DNA from: Clostridiales bacterium DTU087
GTDB lineage: Bacteria; Bacillota; Limnochordia; DTU087
Direction of reading: 5' to 3'
DNA: 32,478 bases
Assembly (NCBI GenBank): GCA_001513495.1
Contig: LFTN01000038.1
Location: forward strand, 1-32,478
Below, piece after piece: positions 24,719 through 32,478 of the stretch. Position numbers and translations under genes: made by a program. The notes below the pieces were generated by a model. That model made no database searches. It was not told where the DNA came from and saw nothing but the letters and a program-made list of their open reading frames with translations. Positions within the stretch are counted from its first letter, which is position 1. The number at the start of each line of letters is the position of its first letter.

Positions 24719-25348
24719 CTAAACACTGTAGCTTTGGATTGTAATCAAATTATTGCGGACCTGAGCCATCTCCGGGCCCTGGGGCTCGGGCAGGTCTGCA
24801 TCGTCCGGAGCTCGGGAGATAAAGTGAGCTATCCGCAGCTGTGTCGGCTGGAGCCGAAAGGCTACCACCACAGCACCCTCTTCCCCCAAGGCACCGGCAT
24901 GAGCCACACCCCGCAGTGCCCCCAAAACAATAATATCGCCGCCGGCGATCACCTCAGCACCGGGGTTGACATCACCGAGAATCACCACACTGCCGGGATA
25001 ATGCACACTCTGCCCAGAACGCAGAGTCCGGCGGACAATCAGGGCACTGTCCCGATCAATCTCCCGGGGCTCTTCCAACTGTGCCTTTTCGCTCTTAGCC
25101 ATTTGCTCGGGCTCTTCCTTTAGTGCCATGCCAAATTCTCCCATTATCTCTTCTAGCCGCCGCTTCTCTTCAGGCCGGTACTCCCGCTGCGACCGCTTCA
25201 GGATCACCGTTACACCTTGCCAAAAATCCCTGGTGCTGGACAGCTTTTCCCGCAGCTGTTCCAGAATCTCATTGAACTCCGCCTGGGGGTCCAGCCACAA
25301 GACTAACCCATGCTTTGTACCTTTAAAAGCTACGTAGTTACGGGCCAC
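24719..25348 (-). CDS. minC: Septum site-determining protein MinC
   Basis: MinC is the FtsZ polymerisation inhibitor that MinD brings to the membrane. The 209-residue product has a short N-terminal domain (about residues 1-75), a charged linker (about 75-98), and the C-terminal beta-helix domain with RTLRSGQSVHYPGSVVILGDVNPGAEVIAGGDIIVLG in two stretches, which is diagnostic. GTG 25348 is preceded by AAGGGTGA. It begins the min genes, 90 nt after the PBP2 gene. A possible promoter in that gap (TTGTCG with a poor -10) was not convincing. Confidence 0.96.
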   Translation of the reverse strand: MARNYVAFKGTKHGLVLWLDPQAEFNEILEQLREKLSSTRDFWQGVTVILKRSQREYRPEEKRRLEEIMGEFGMALKEEPEQMAKSEKAQLEEPREIDRDSALIVRRTLRSGQSVHYPGSVVILGDVNPGAEVIAGGDIIVLGALRGVAHAGALGEEGAVVVAFRLQPTQLRIAHFISRAPDDADLPEPQGPEMAQVRNNLITIQSYSV

Positions 25349-25438
25349 TCACCCTTCACCACCATTGATACCATACTTTGTTAACTTCGGCGACAACTTT
25401 GCGATTCCTTCTGAACATTCATAGATAGCCCATTCACC

Positions 25439-27328
25439 TTATCCAATCGGTTCCAGATCCCCAGCCGCTTCCCCTGCCGGCTCAAACTGCTTCTTGAAAT
25501 ATTCCTCCATGATCATCCTGACGATGGGGCCGGCGGTCGTGGCACCGCCGCCGCCGTGTTCAGCAAAGGCTGCCACCACAATCTCCGGATCCTCTACCGG
25601 CGCAAATCCGCAAAACCAGCTGTGGGCATCTCCCTGGCCAGGCCCCAGCTGCACCGAACCAGTCTTCCCGGCAATGCTCACCGGATAGGGAAAGCCCCTA
25701 AAGGCCGAAGCACCGGTACCGCTCTTGACTACATCCGCCAGGCCTTCAATGACGGCATTCCAGGTCTGGGGTGACGCTTCCAGCACCCGCACCGCCCGGG
25801 GGCGGGTTTCGGCTATCACTTCTCCCGTAGGCCGCTGAATTCGCTCCACAAGGTAAGGTACATAGATGGTGCCTCGGTTGGCCAAACCCATGTAAAAGGC
25901 AGCCATCTGCAAAGGCGTGACCAGGAGAAACCCCTGCCCGATGGCCATATCCATGGTTTCCATTGGGTACCAAAGCTGCTCCGAACGGGGCTGCCGGGAA
26001 AACCGCTGCCTCTTCCACTCCGGGTCCGGTACCAAGCCTTCCTCTTCAGAAGGATAGATGTCCAATCCGGTAGGAGAGCCAAAGCCGGCTGCCCGGGCGT
26101 ACTCTGCCAACATGTCGACACCGAGGCGCAGGCCCATTTCCCAGAAGTAGTCGTTGCAAGACTCTGCCAAGGCGCTCCTGACGGTAACATTGCCGTGGGC
26201 AGGCAGGGGGGGCGAGTTCCGCAGCGTCCAGCAGCGCTTAATCCCATAGGGGCCTATATCATCGGCATAGAAGACTTCGTTTGCCGTAGTCTTGCCCTCT
26301 TCCAGTGCCGCGATTGATACTATGGGCTTAAAGGCCGACCCCGGTGAGTACAAACCTCGAACGGCACGGTTAAATAAGGGCCGGTGCTTATCCTGGGAAA
26401 GCTCTGTATAGTAGGTGCCCCGCTGGCCGGCATCGGAAAGGCGGTTGGGGTCATAACCCGGGATGCTGGCCATGGCCAAGACCGCCCCGGTTTTGGGATT
26501 AAGAACGACCACGACTCCGCAGTAGGTTTCGGTGTAATCTCCGGCAGCCCTAACTTTGGCAAGGTGTTCAACCAGGGAACGCTCTGCCAGCTCCTGCAGG
26601 TCCTTATCTATAGTCAGAACAAGATCACTGCCGGGCACCGGCGGCACCTCATCCAGCACCTGCACCGGCCGATTCAGCGCGCTAACCTCTACTTGGCTGC
26701 CGCCGTCTTCTCCCCGCAGTACGTGTTCATAAAGACGCTCCAGCCCAGTCATGCCCACATAATCGGATGAATAGTAGCCCAGATCAGACCAAGCAGACAA
26801 GAGGCTGGGGCTGATGGGCGCCATATAACCAACCACATGACTGGCTAGAGGGCCGTTGGGATACTCCCGCACCTCTGCCATCTCCACGATTACCCCAGGC
26901 AGCTCGAAGCGCTGTTCCTCCATGGCCACCACGGTCTTGGCGGGAACATCCTGCATCACCCGAATGGGTTCATAGGGATAGCTGATGCCTTTCTTAATGG
27001 CCTCCTGCAGCTCCTCCCGAGTCAGTCCCAAGAGGTCACTAAGCCGCGTCAAAACCTGCTCCCCCATCTCCCCATCGAGGCTTCCCGGCAGCAGGGAAAC
27101 AGTAAAGGATGCCCGGTTGGTGGCTAAAGGCACGCCATTGCGGTCAAACATCCGTCCCCTAGGAGCTGGAGTCCGCACCCATCGGATCCGGTTGCCATCA
27201 GCCATAGCCGCGTATTTTTGACCTTGAACAATCTGCAGGTACCATAGACGGGAGGTAAGCAGGAAAAAGATTAAAATGATGCACCAGCCGAGGACCCTGG
27301 CTCTCTCTACCCGTGTCTTGTTATCCAT
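25439..27328 (-). CDS. mrdA: Penicillin-binding protein 2 (elongasome transpeptidase)
   Basis: This class B PBP crosslinks peptidoglycan during elongation together with RodA. ATG 27328 gives 629 residues and overlaps the mreD stop by 8 nt; a longer frame to 27397 lies inside mreD and has no homology. Visible are one membrane segment (about residues 11-30), the dimerisation region starting RTPAPRGRMFDRNGVPLA, and the transpeptidase motifs SAFK (serine near 331), SCN (near 391) and KTGS (near 555). Translation is coupled to mreD. The neighbours (mreBCD, rodA) fix it as the rod-shape enzyme rather than a division PBP. Confidence 0.96.
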   Translation of the reverse strand: MDNKTRVERARVLGWCIILIFFLLTSRLWYLQIVQGQKYAAMADGNRIRWVRTPAPRGRMFDRNGVPLATNRASFTVSLLPGSLDGEMGEQVLTRLSDLLGLTREELQEAIKKGISYPYEPIRVMQDVPAKTVVAMEEQRFELPGVIVEMAEVREYPNGPLASHVVGYMAPISPSLLSAWSDLGYYSSDYVGMTGLERLYEHVLRGEDGGSQVEVSALNRPVQVLDEVPPVPGSDLVLTIDKDLQELAERSLVEHLAKVRAAGDYTETYCGVVVVLNPKTGAVLAMASIPGYDPNRLSDAGQRGTYYTELSQDKHRPLFNRAVRGLYSPGSAFKPIVSIAALEEGKTTANEVFYADDIGPYGIKRCWTLRNSPPLPAHGNVTVRSALAESCNDYFWEMGLRLGVDMLAEYARAAGFGSPTGLDIYPSEEEGLVPDPEWKRQRFSRQPRSEQLWYPMETMDMAIGQGFLLVTPLQMAAFYMGLANRGTIYVPYLVERIQRPTGEVIAETRPRAVRVLEASPQTWNAVIEGLADVVKSGTGASAFRGFPYPVSIAGKTGSVQLGPGQGDAHSWFCGFAPVEDPEIVVAAFAEHGGGGATTAGPIVRMIMEEYFKKQFEPAGEAAGDLEPIG

Positions 27329-27827
27329 CTTCCCCAGTACCCCCTCGGGAGGGCATTCGCTCAAGAGCCAGCAAGGCATAGTAAATCGGCAAAGCAAAGA
27401 CTAAATTGATCAGCCCAACAGGCAAGACAATGGTCCACAAGCTCTTGATCACCGGCAGGCCCCGGCCGAACCCGTTGGCCAATAGCAGATAGATGGCCTG
27501 CTCAAGCCAAGTGCCCACCAGCACAGACGTGGGCGGCACCAAGAAGTGGTCGCCGAAGATCTTGGGAGCAATCCAGCCACTCAAGGCTCCGATGGCCATC
27601 TTGCTCAGGGCTCCTGCGCCCAAGAGGCGCCCGGTGAAATAGTCCAGGATGAAACCGCCTATAAGGCCCATGGTACAGCCGGGAGCCAAACCGTAGATCA
27701 GTCCGGTGAGGATCACGATAACAGTGACGAGATCGGGCTTGAGCCCTTGCCAGCACACAAAGGAACAGATGGTTGACTGCAAGACCACGGCTGCTGTCAT
27801 TGCCGCTATGATCGCTAATCTCTTCAC
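27321..27827 (-). CDS. mreD: Rod shape-determining membrane protein MreD
   Basis: MreD is a small integral membrane protein of the elongasome. The 168-residue product is mostly hydrophobic, with about five membrane segments, and contains VIVILTGLIYGLAPGCTMGLIGGFILDYFTG (in two parts around residues 35-65), the usual MreD feature. GTG 27827 has GGGGAGAGG 7 nt upstream. The family diverges quickly, so the call rests as much on its position between mreC and the PBP2 gene as on motifs. Confidence 0.93.
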   Translation of the reverse strand: MKRLAIIAAMTAAVVLQSTICSFVCWQGLKPDLVTVIVILTGLIYGLAPGCTMGLIGGFILDYFTGRLLGAGALSKMAIGALSGWIAPKIFGDHFLVPPTSVLVGTWLEQAIYLLLANGFGRGLPVIKSLWTIVLPVGLINLVFALPIYYALLALERMPSRGGTGEDG

Positions 27828-27905
27828 ACCCTAACCTCTCCCCAGCCGCCGCTGGCTGCGCCTAATCTCCAGCATTTTGCTTAACCGCTAACGCTCAATT
27901 ACGGC

Positions 27906-28721
27906 CTAGTCGCCTTTCAGGACAAAAACCCGCTGCACCCTGGCCAGATCCACATGGGGAGAGATGGCCGCCGTCAGTAATAGGCCGTATTCTCCACGAT
28001 CGATATCCACCACTTTGCCTACCGGCAGCCCATCGGGAAAGACCCCGCTCATGGAGGAGGTGATGATCTCATCTCCCAGGTCAATATCCAATTCGGTAAC
28101 TAGGGGCTTCAGCCGCAGGGTGCCTCCCTTGCCGGTGCCCTCTATCAGCACCGGAGCACCATTTCTCAATACAGCAGCGCCAAAAGCACTGCGGTCATCG
28201 GCAATCAGCATCACCTCAGCAGTGCGCTCTGTCACGGTATAGATCCGGCCGACTACCCCTGCCGGTGTGACTACAGCATCTCCAGGCTGCAGCCCCTGGG
28301 CAGTCCCTCGGTTGATCACGATCTTGTCGAACCAATTGGAAGGGGAACGGGCAATGATCTCAGCTGGTACCGGAGGCACTGCAGTGGCGCGGTAAAAGCC
28401 CAGGTCTTCCCGCAGCCTGGCATTCTCTGCTTCCAGCTGCTCCACCATGGCAAGCTTGCGCTGCATCCGGTCAATTTCCTGCAGCAGCTCTGCATTTTCC
28501 CGCTCTAAATGGCTATAGTTGCGGATTACCCCCGCCCAGTGCTCAAAAAAACCGGTGACGCTGGTGATGGCCCCGTACAAGGGAGCCAATCCGTCGCGGA
28601 TTTTGCCCCCCAGATAAGACAGCTCAGGACGACCTTCTGCGGTTACATAGATAAGGCCGATCACAACAAAAGCAGCAATGATAGTGGCCAACAGGGGCCC
28701 CCGTGCCGTTATCCACCGCAT
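27906..28721 (-). CDS. mreC: Rod shape-determining protein MreC
   Basis: MreC is a bitopic scaffold that links MreB to the wall enzymes and activates PBP2-RodA. The 271-residue product has an N-terminal membrane segment (about residues 9-27), a coiled coil (about 65-105, LERENAELLQEIDRM and onward), and beta-rich domains with NWFDKIVINRGTAQGLQPGDAVV and VIEGTG-like segments. ATG 28721 has GAGGG and AAGGA upstream. It is 45 nt after mreB and 78 nt before mreD, in one operon. Confidence 0.96.
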   Translation of the reverse strand: MRWITARGPLLATIIAAFVVIGLIYVTAEGRPELSYLGGKIRDGLAPLYGAITSVTGFFEHWAGVIRNYSHLERENAELLQEIDRMQRKLAMVEQLEAENARLREDLGFYRATAVPPVPAEIIARSPSNWFDKIVINRGTAQGLQPGDAVVTPAGVVGRIYTVTERTAEVMLIADDRSAFGAAVLRNGAPVLIEGTGKGGTLRLKPLVTELDIDLGDEIITSSMSGVFPDGLPVGKVVDIDRGEYGLLLTAAISPHVDLARVQRVFVLKGD

Positions 28722-28766
28722 TCCTTCTCATCCCTCGCAAGCTCGTTATCTGTGGCCTGAACCGGC

Positions 28767-29795
28767 TCAGCCCAACTTTCTAGAGTTGATCATCACCCGC
28801 TGCAGCAGGTTGAAATGCTCCAAAGCAGTCCCGGTGCCTCTAGCTACGGCAGTCAGGGGATCATCAGACAAGTGCACAGGCATGGCAGTCTCATTGCTCA
28901 GCAACCGGGGCAGGCCGCTCAGCAAAGAGCCGCCTCCGGCTAGAATGATGCCCTTATCCATTATGTCAGCGGCCAGCTCTGGAGGCGTCCGCTCCAAGGT
29001 GACTTTGACTGCTTCAACAATGCTCTGAATCGGCTCCGCCAAGGCCAGATGAATCTCCTCATCGGTGACTGTCACCGTCTTGGGCAGGCCGGTCACCAAG
29101 TCTCGCCCCCGGATCTCTGTGCTATTGCGCTCTCTATCTTTCTCCAAGAAGGCGGTGCCGACCTCATGTTTCACCCGTTCGGCAGTCCTCTCTCCGATAA
29201 GCAGGTTGTATGTCCGGCGGACATGCTGGACAATGGCTTCATCGAGTTCATCGCCGCCGACCCGGATGGAGCGGTGGGAGACAATCCCGCCCAAAGAGAT
29301 CACAGCTACTTCGGTGGTCCCCCCGCCGATATCGACAATCATGCTGCCTGTGGGCTCCTGTACCGGCAGGCCCGATCCAATGGCAGCTGCCATCGGTTCT
29401 TCGATCAGCCGGGCATCCTTGGCTCCCGCAGAGAGGGTGGCATCAATGACCGCCCTCTTTTCTACCTCCGTCACACCGGAAGGGACGGCTACTACCACCA
29501 GGGGACGAAAGATCCCCCGGCGCCGACTGGCTTTACTGATAAAATGCCGCAGCATCCGCTCAGTAACGTCAAAGTCGGCAATTACACCATCCGCCATGGG
29601 CCTGACAGCAATGATGTTCCCCGGTGTGCGGCCCACCATCTCCCTGGCCTCAGAGCCCACAGCCAAGACCCGGTTGGTGTTTCTTTCTATGGCAACTACC
29701 GATGGTTCCTGGAGCACAATGCCTTTTCCCTGTACGTACACCAGTGTATTGGCAGTGCCCAAGTCAATCCCCATGTTTTTCGACAACCCAAACAT
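28767..29795 (-). CDS. mreB: Rod shape-determining protein MreB (actin-like)
   Basis: MreB forms membrane-bound filaments that orient lateral wall synthesis. The 342-residue product has an N-terminal amphipathic start [21 protein letters not shown] with phosphate-1 DLGTAN, the phosphate-2 [17 protein letters not shown] and the adenosine motif [17 protein letters not shown] 29795 has AGGAGG well placed upstream. The position after radC and before mreC matches Bacillus. A single MreB is present in this window; other paralogues could exist elsewhere. Confidence 0.98.
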   Translation of the reverse strand: MFGLSKNMGIDLGTANTLVYVQGKGIVLQEPSVVAIERNTNRVLAVGSEAREMVGRTPGNIIAVRPMADGVIADFDVTERMLRHFISKASRRRGIFRPLVVVAVPSGVTEVEKRAVIDATLSAGAKDARLIEEPMAAAIGSGLPVQEPTGSMIVDIGGGTTEVAVISLGGIVSHRSIRVGGDELDEAIVQHVRRTYNLLIGERTAERVKHEVGTAFLEKDRERNSTEIRGRDLVTGLPKTVTVTDEEIHLALAEPIQSIVEAVKVTLERTPPELAADIMDKGIILAGGGSLLSGLPRLLSNETAMPVHLSDDPLTAVARGTGTALEHFNLLQRVMINSRKLG

Positions 29796-29850
29796 TCGCG
29801 CTCTACCTCCTGCTCCACAGGCCCCTAGCCAGCTGGCTGCCCCGCATCAA

Positions 29851-30531
29851 CTATGTGAAAAATCCCTCTTCCTTCATGGAAACAAAGCGATTATCGCCAA
29901 TGATGATATGGTCAAGCACTTCGATTCCCAGAATTTCCCCCGCTCGACGCAGGCGGGCCGTCACCTGAATATCCTCCCGGCTGGGGGCCGGGTCACCACT
30001 GGGGTGATTATGGGCCACAATTAGAGCCGCAGCACTGCGCCGAATACACTCTTTGAAAATCTCCCGGGGATGCACCATGGAAGCATTCAGCGTCCCCACT
30101 GATACTGTAGGGCTAGCCAACACTTGACGCTTGGTATCCAGGAGAATGAGTTTCATGACCTCCCGGTCCAGATAGCGCAGGTGCTCCATCACCAGATCAG
30201 CAGCATCCTGGGGAGATCGCACTGCCGCCGGCACCCGCACCGCTGCTTGCACCCTTCTTCCCAGCTCCAGCGCCGCGAGAATCTGTGTCGCCTTGGCCAG
30301 CCCGATGCCCTCAACCACCTGCAGTTCTTCACACCGGGCATCTCTGAGTTCCCGCAGTGAGCCAAAATGGGCCAGCAGCCGGTCTGCCAGCGCCAGAGCG
30401 GAATGACGCCTTGTCCCCACCCGCAGGATGATAGCTAGAAGCTCTCGGTTAGATAAAGACTCGGGCCCATAGCGCAGCAGTTTCTCCCGGGGGCGCTCAT
30501 CAACAGGTAAATCACGGATGACAACACTCAA
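29851..30531 (-). CDS. radC: RadC family JAB/MPN-domain protein
   Basis: RadC proteins have a JAMM metalloprotease-like domain whose substrate is unknown; the old DNA-repair link is doubtful. From TTG 30531 the product is 226 residues, close to the Bacillus YsxA length, with GGGAGG at 9 nt; a longer frame to 30666 lies largely inside maf and is rejected. Visible are a helix-hairpin-helix (VVEGIGLAKATQILAA near residue 73) and the JAMM zinc motif HNHPSGDPAPSREDI (near 175). The maf-radC-mreB order is conserved across Bacillota. Confidence 0.95.
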   Translation of the reverse strand: MSVVIRDLPVDERPREKLLRYGPESLSNRELLAIILRVGTRRHSALALADRLLAHFGSLRELRDARCEELQVVEGIGLAKATQILAALELGRRVQAAVRVPAAVRSPQDAADLVMEHLRYLDREVMKLILLDTKRQVLASPTVSVGTLNASMVHPREIFKECIRRSAAALIVAHNHPSGDPAPSREDIQVTARLRRAGEILGIEVLDHIIIGDNRFVSMKEEGFFT

Positions 30532-30580
30532 ATTCCCCGCCTCCCTGCACTTCAGGAGGCACGGCTGGTGATGCGTACAT

Positions 30581-31159
30581 CTATAGAAGAGAAATCCCAA
30601 ACTCTGTGAGGGCTTGTCCCAGCTTCGCCAAAGGGAAACCAACCACATTGAAGTAACAGCCCTCAATTCTTTCTACCAAGAGTGCTCCTTTACCTTGTAT
30701 GCCGTAAGCTCCAGCCTTGTCCAGCGGCTCACCTGTAGCAGCATACCGTTGGATTTCCCCAGGGGACAGTTTTCTAAAAAACACCCGGGTGCTTTCATGG
30801 AACACCTTGCTGCGGCCGGTGCGGCTGTCGATAATGGCTACTCCCGTCACTACCCGATGGCGTTGCCCAGACAGGAGGGACAGCATCTCCACTGCTTCCT
30901 CTACTCCCCGAGGCTTGCCCAGCACTTCGCTGGACTCCAAGAGCACAATGGTATCGGCACCCACCACAACTGCTTCTGCAGTCCGGTCTGCCACCCAGCG
31001 AGCCTTGGTGTAGGCGACAGCCTCAGCCAAAGCCTCTGGCGTATCTTCCCTGATGCAATCCTCATCCACAACGGCCGGAATGACGGAGAACTCCACACCA
31101 AAAGCACTCAACAGTTCCTGCCTGCGGGGCGACTGCGATGCTAACACCAATTTAGGCAT
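30581..31159 (-). CDS. maf: Maf/YhdE nucleoside triphosphate pyrophosphatase
   Basis: Maf hydrolyses dTTP/UTP and modified nucleotides to monophosphates, acting in nucleotide-pool cleaning and linked to septum arrest. ATG 31159 gives 192 residues beginning MPKLVLASQSPRRQELL, the family's substrate-binding loop; a longer frame to 31237 would run into the DUF4321 gene. Other conserved parts are VVGADTIV, GKP, SGQRHRVVTGVAII, EPLDKAGAYGIQGKG and YFNVVGFPLAKL. AAAGGGAA precedes the start. It is followed by radC after 49 nt. Confidence 0.97.
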   Translation of the reverse strand: MPKLVLASQSPRRQELLSAFGVEFSVIPAVVDEDCIREDTPEALAEAVAYTKARWVADRTAEAVVVGADTIVLLESSEVLGKPRGVEEAVEMLSLLSGQRHRVVTGVAIIDSRTGRSKVFHESTRVFFRKLSPGEIQRYAATGEPLDKAGAYGIQGKGALLVERIEGCYFNVVGFPLAKLGQALTEFGISLL

Positions 31160-31215
31160 TTCCCTTTCACCTACCCTCGCCGCGAATCCTCGCCTGATTT
31201 CCTTCAATGTAAGGA

Positions 31216-31497
31216 TCACAGGCGGTAAAACAGCCAAACAGCAATGATTAGGCCAACGGCGGTGGCTAAATTCAGGCGCAAGGTAATACCAAAGGTGAAT
31301 GAGATGATAGTGCCGATGTGGATAGTGGTCGGCGAAATCCCCATGGAGGCAGAACGAGAGAAGATGGGGACATAATCCCGCAGCGCCTCACCTATGACTG
31401 TTCCTATTATAGCCCCAACTATAAGGGTTAATAACAAAAGTATCAACCGGGACTCCCGGTATCGGGCCAACGGCAACAACCTCCCCGCTTTCCTCAT
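31216..31497 (-). CDS. DUF4321-type small membrane protein
   Basis: This is a 93-residue protein of unknown function. It has a basic N-terminus (about residues 1-17), a first membrane segment (about 18-38) ending in GTVIGEALRDYVPIFS, and a second hydrophobic part (about 60-91). It resembles the DUF4321 proteins often found just upstream of maf in clostridia. ATG 31497 has only a weak ribosome site. It appears to be the first gene of the maf-radC-mre run after the cysK terminator, which makes a cell-envelope role plausible but unproven. Confidence 0.78.
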   Translation of the reverse strand: MRKAGRLLPLARYRESRLILLLLTLIVGAIIGTVIGEALRDYVPIFSRSASMGISPTTIHIGTIISFTFGITLRLNLATAVGLIIAVWLFYRL

Positions 31498-31708
31498 AAG
31501 AGACCAACTTATCCTAAGTAGTATTCCACCAGCTTCACCTCAACTCCTGCGCCGGGATGCAACTTCCATTTTAAAGAGGGTGCTGGCAGGGCCCATTGCC
31601 CACAGCACCCTCCGTGCCGGCATGCTTCTCCGTCGGCCGCCAGAGGCAAAAGGCCCTCTCCCCTGGGGCATTTGGACTACCTGGTACTGCCAGCTTCAGA
31701 CCTACAGT
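31498..31708. other. Spacer between cysK and the DUF4321 gene
   Basis: This 211-bp stretch contains the cysK terminator hairpin (31571-31612). The rest should contain the promoter of the maf-mre cluster on the minus strand, but I find only a TTGAGG box (about 31535-31540) with no acceptable -10 at 17 bp. Confidence 0.5.
31571..31612 (-). terminator. Probable terminator after cysK
   Basis: On the minus strand GAGGGTGCTG (31612-31603) pairs perfectly with CAGCACCCTC (31585-31576), with a 17-nt loop that can pair partly, followed by TTTAAAAT. The strong stem and its position about 100 nt after the cysK stop support termination; the T-run is imperfect. Confidence 0.72.
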
Positions 31709-32478
31709 TCACTGGTCACCAAAAAGGTCCGGTATACTGAGGTATCGCTCGCCGGTATCGGGAAAGACGACTACCACCCGCTGATGGGCATCCAGCTCCG
31801 CTGCCGCCTGTAATGCGGCGCAGCAGGCAGCCCCGGCTGAAATCCCTGCAAGGATACCTTCCTCCCGGGCCAGGCGGCGCACCATCTCAAAGGCATCGGT
31901 ATCCTCCACGGTGATGATCTCATCAATAACACCTTGATTGAGCACCCTGGGCACAAAACCGGCACCGATTCCCTGGAGCCTGTGGCTGCCGGCTCTGCCT
32001 TGGGAGAGTACTGGAGACCCAGAGGGCTCAACTGCTACTACCCGCAGCTGGGGCAGGCGCTCTTTCAAAACCTCTCCTACCCCGGTGACTGTGCCGCCGG
32101 TTCCGACGCCGCCGACGAACACATCAAGCTTCCCATCCATTTGGCTGAAGATCTCCAAAGCAGTTGTCTCTCGATGGATCTGGGGATTGGCCTCATTTTC
32201 AAACTGCTGGGGCATGAAGTAGTCGGGATTCTCTTTCACCAGCGCTTCTGCTTTTTCGATGGCCCCCCGCATCCCCGCCGTGCCCGGAGTTAGGATCAGC
32301 TCCGCTCCATAGGCAGAAAGGAGCCGCCGCCGTTCTAAGCTCATGGTCTCGGGCATGGTGAGAATCAGCCGGTAGCCTGAGGCGGCACATGCCATGGCCA
32401 GGCCTATCCCTGTATTGCCGCTGGTTGGCTCCACAATGGTGCCCCCGGGCCTCAGCCTCCCGCTCCGTTCTGCTGCCC
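31709..32478 (-). CDS. cysK: Cysteine synthase (O-acetylserine sulfhydrylase), 5' end beyond window
   Basis: This PLP enzyme makes cysteine from O-acetylserine and sulfide. About 256 codons are present, and the frame is open to the right edge, so the N-terminus with the PLP lysine lies outside. Visible are the substrate-binding loop PTSGNTG, the PLP-phosphate loop [34 protein letters not shown] and AGISAGAA. The C-terminal end [19 protein letters not shown] is typical of CysK. It is probably separate from the maf-mre cluster because of the terminator. A cystathionine beta-synthase-like role is possible but less likely without a CBS tail. Confidence 0.96.
   Translation of the reverse strand, partial: AAERSGRLRPGGTIVEPTSGNTGIGLAMACAASGYRLILTMPETMSLERRRLLSAYGAELILTPGTAGMRGAIEKAEALVKENPDYFMPQQFENEANPQIHRETTALEIFSQMDGKLDVFVGGVGTGGTVTGVGEVLKERLPQLRVVAVEPSGSPVLSQGRAGSHRLQGIGAGFVPRVLNQGVIDEIITVEDTDAFEMVRRLAREEGILAGISAGAACCAALQAAAELDAHQRVVVVFPDTGERYLSIPDLFGDQ

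Noticed and set aside
25349-25438. Possible promoter between the PBP2 gene and minC (TTGTCG with TGGTAT or TATGGT)
   Set aside because: No -10 of acceptable quality at 16-18 bp.
27328-27397. Longer N-terminus for PBP2 starting at 27397
   Set aside because: The added residues lie inside mreD and precede the typical cytosolic start and membrane anchor; ATG 27328 fits the family.
29065-30024. 319-codon plus-strand open frame over mreB and radC
   Set aside because: It is a shadow of mreB; the composition is Ser/Pro/Arg-rich and lacks motifs.
30532-30666. Longer N-terminus for RadC starting at 30666
   Set aside because: The extra 45 residues overlap maf for most of their length and have no family match; TTG 30531 has a good ribosome site.
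1-32478. CRISPR arrays, insertion sequences, prophage genes, tRNA or rRNA genes
   Set aside because: No spaced repeat arrays, transposase or phage motifs, terminal inverted repeats or tRNA-like cloverleaf sequences were seen; the window is conserved chromosomal backbone.

Overview
The window (32.5 kb, GC-rich, no tRNA, rRNA, CRISPR or insertion sequence seen) is chromosomal DNA of an endospore-forming, rod-shaped, naturally competent-type Bacillota, most likely a clostridial or limnochordial lineage. The case rests on sporulation genes (spoVAC-spoVAD-spoVAEb, a SpoIVFB-type protease), a leucine T-box, the Prp protease next to an N-terminally extended L27, and gene order. Two loci that are separate in Bacillus subtilis are joined here. 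One resembles maf-radC-mreBCD-minCD-spoIVFB-rplU-ysxB-rpmA-obg; the other resembles yqeI-nadD-yqeK-rsfS-yqeM-comEA-comEC. Spo0B, SpoIVFA, ComER and ComEB, which sit in those Bacillus loci, are absent. The genus cannot be named from sequence alone.

Layout, reading the minus strand from right to left: a partial cysK ending in a terminator (31.7-32.5 kb); a small DUF4321 membrane protein, maf and radC (29.9-31.5 kb); the shape and division block mreB-mreC-mreD-PBP2-minC-minD-minE-rodA (22.4-29.8 kb); a SpoIVFB-like protease (21.4-22.2 kb); a radical SAM protein, a DUF2344 protein and RNase G (16.9-21.2 kb). A promoter and L21-type leader then drive rplU-prp-rpmA, followed by a weak terminator-like hairpin, obgE, yhbY/yqeI, proB, proA, nadD, yqeK, an LCP ligase, rsfS and yqeM (7.7-16.8 kb). 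Further left are T-box-controlled leuS with its terminator (2.6-5.6 kb) and overlapping comEA-comEC (1-2.5 kb, comEC cut by the window edge).

The only plus-strand genes are spoVAC, spoVAD and spoVAEb (5.7-7.7 kb). They have a textbook sigma-G/F promoter placed back to back with the sigma-A promoter of the leuS T-box, and they converge on yqeM with a 16-bp gap and no visible terminator.

Together the genes cover cell elongation and septum placement (Mre, PBP2, RodA, Min), 50S ribosome assembly and hibernation (L21, Prp, L27, Obg, YhbY, RsfS), RNA turnover (RNase G), NAD and proline synthesis, cell-wall polymer attachment (LCP), leucine charging, DNA uptake, and late sporulation. No clearly new defence or mobile system is present. 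The least understood unit is the radical SAM/DUF2344/RNase G trio. The most informative regulatory features are the sigma-G/sigma-A divergent promoter pair and the L21 leader, whose promoter overlaps the rng stop codon.
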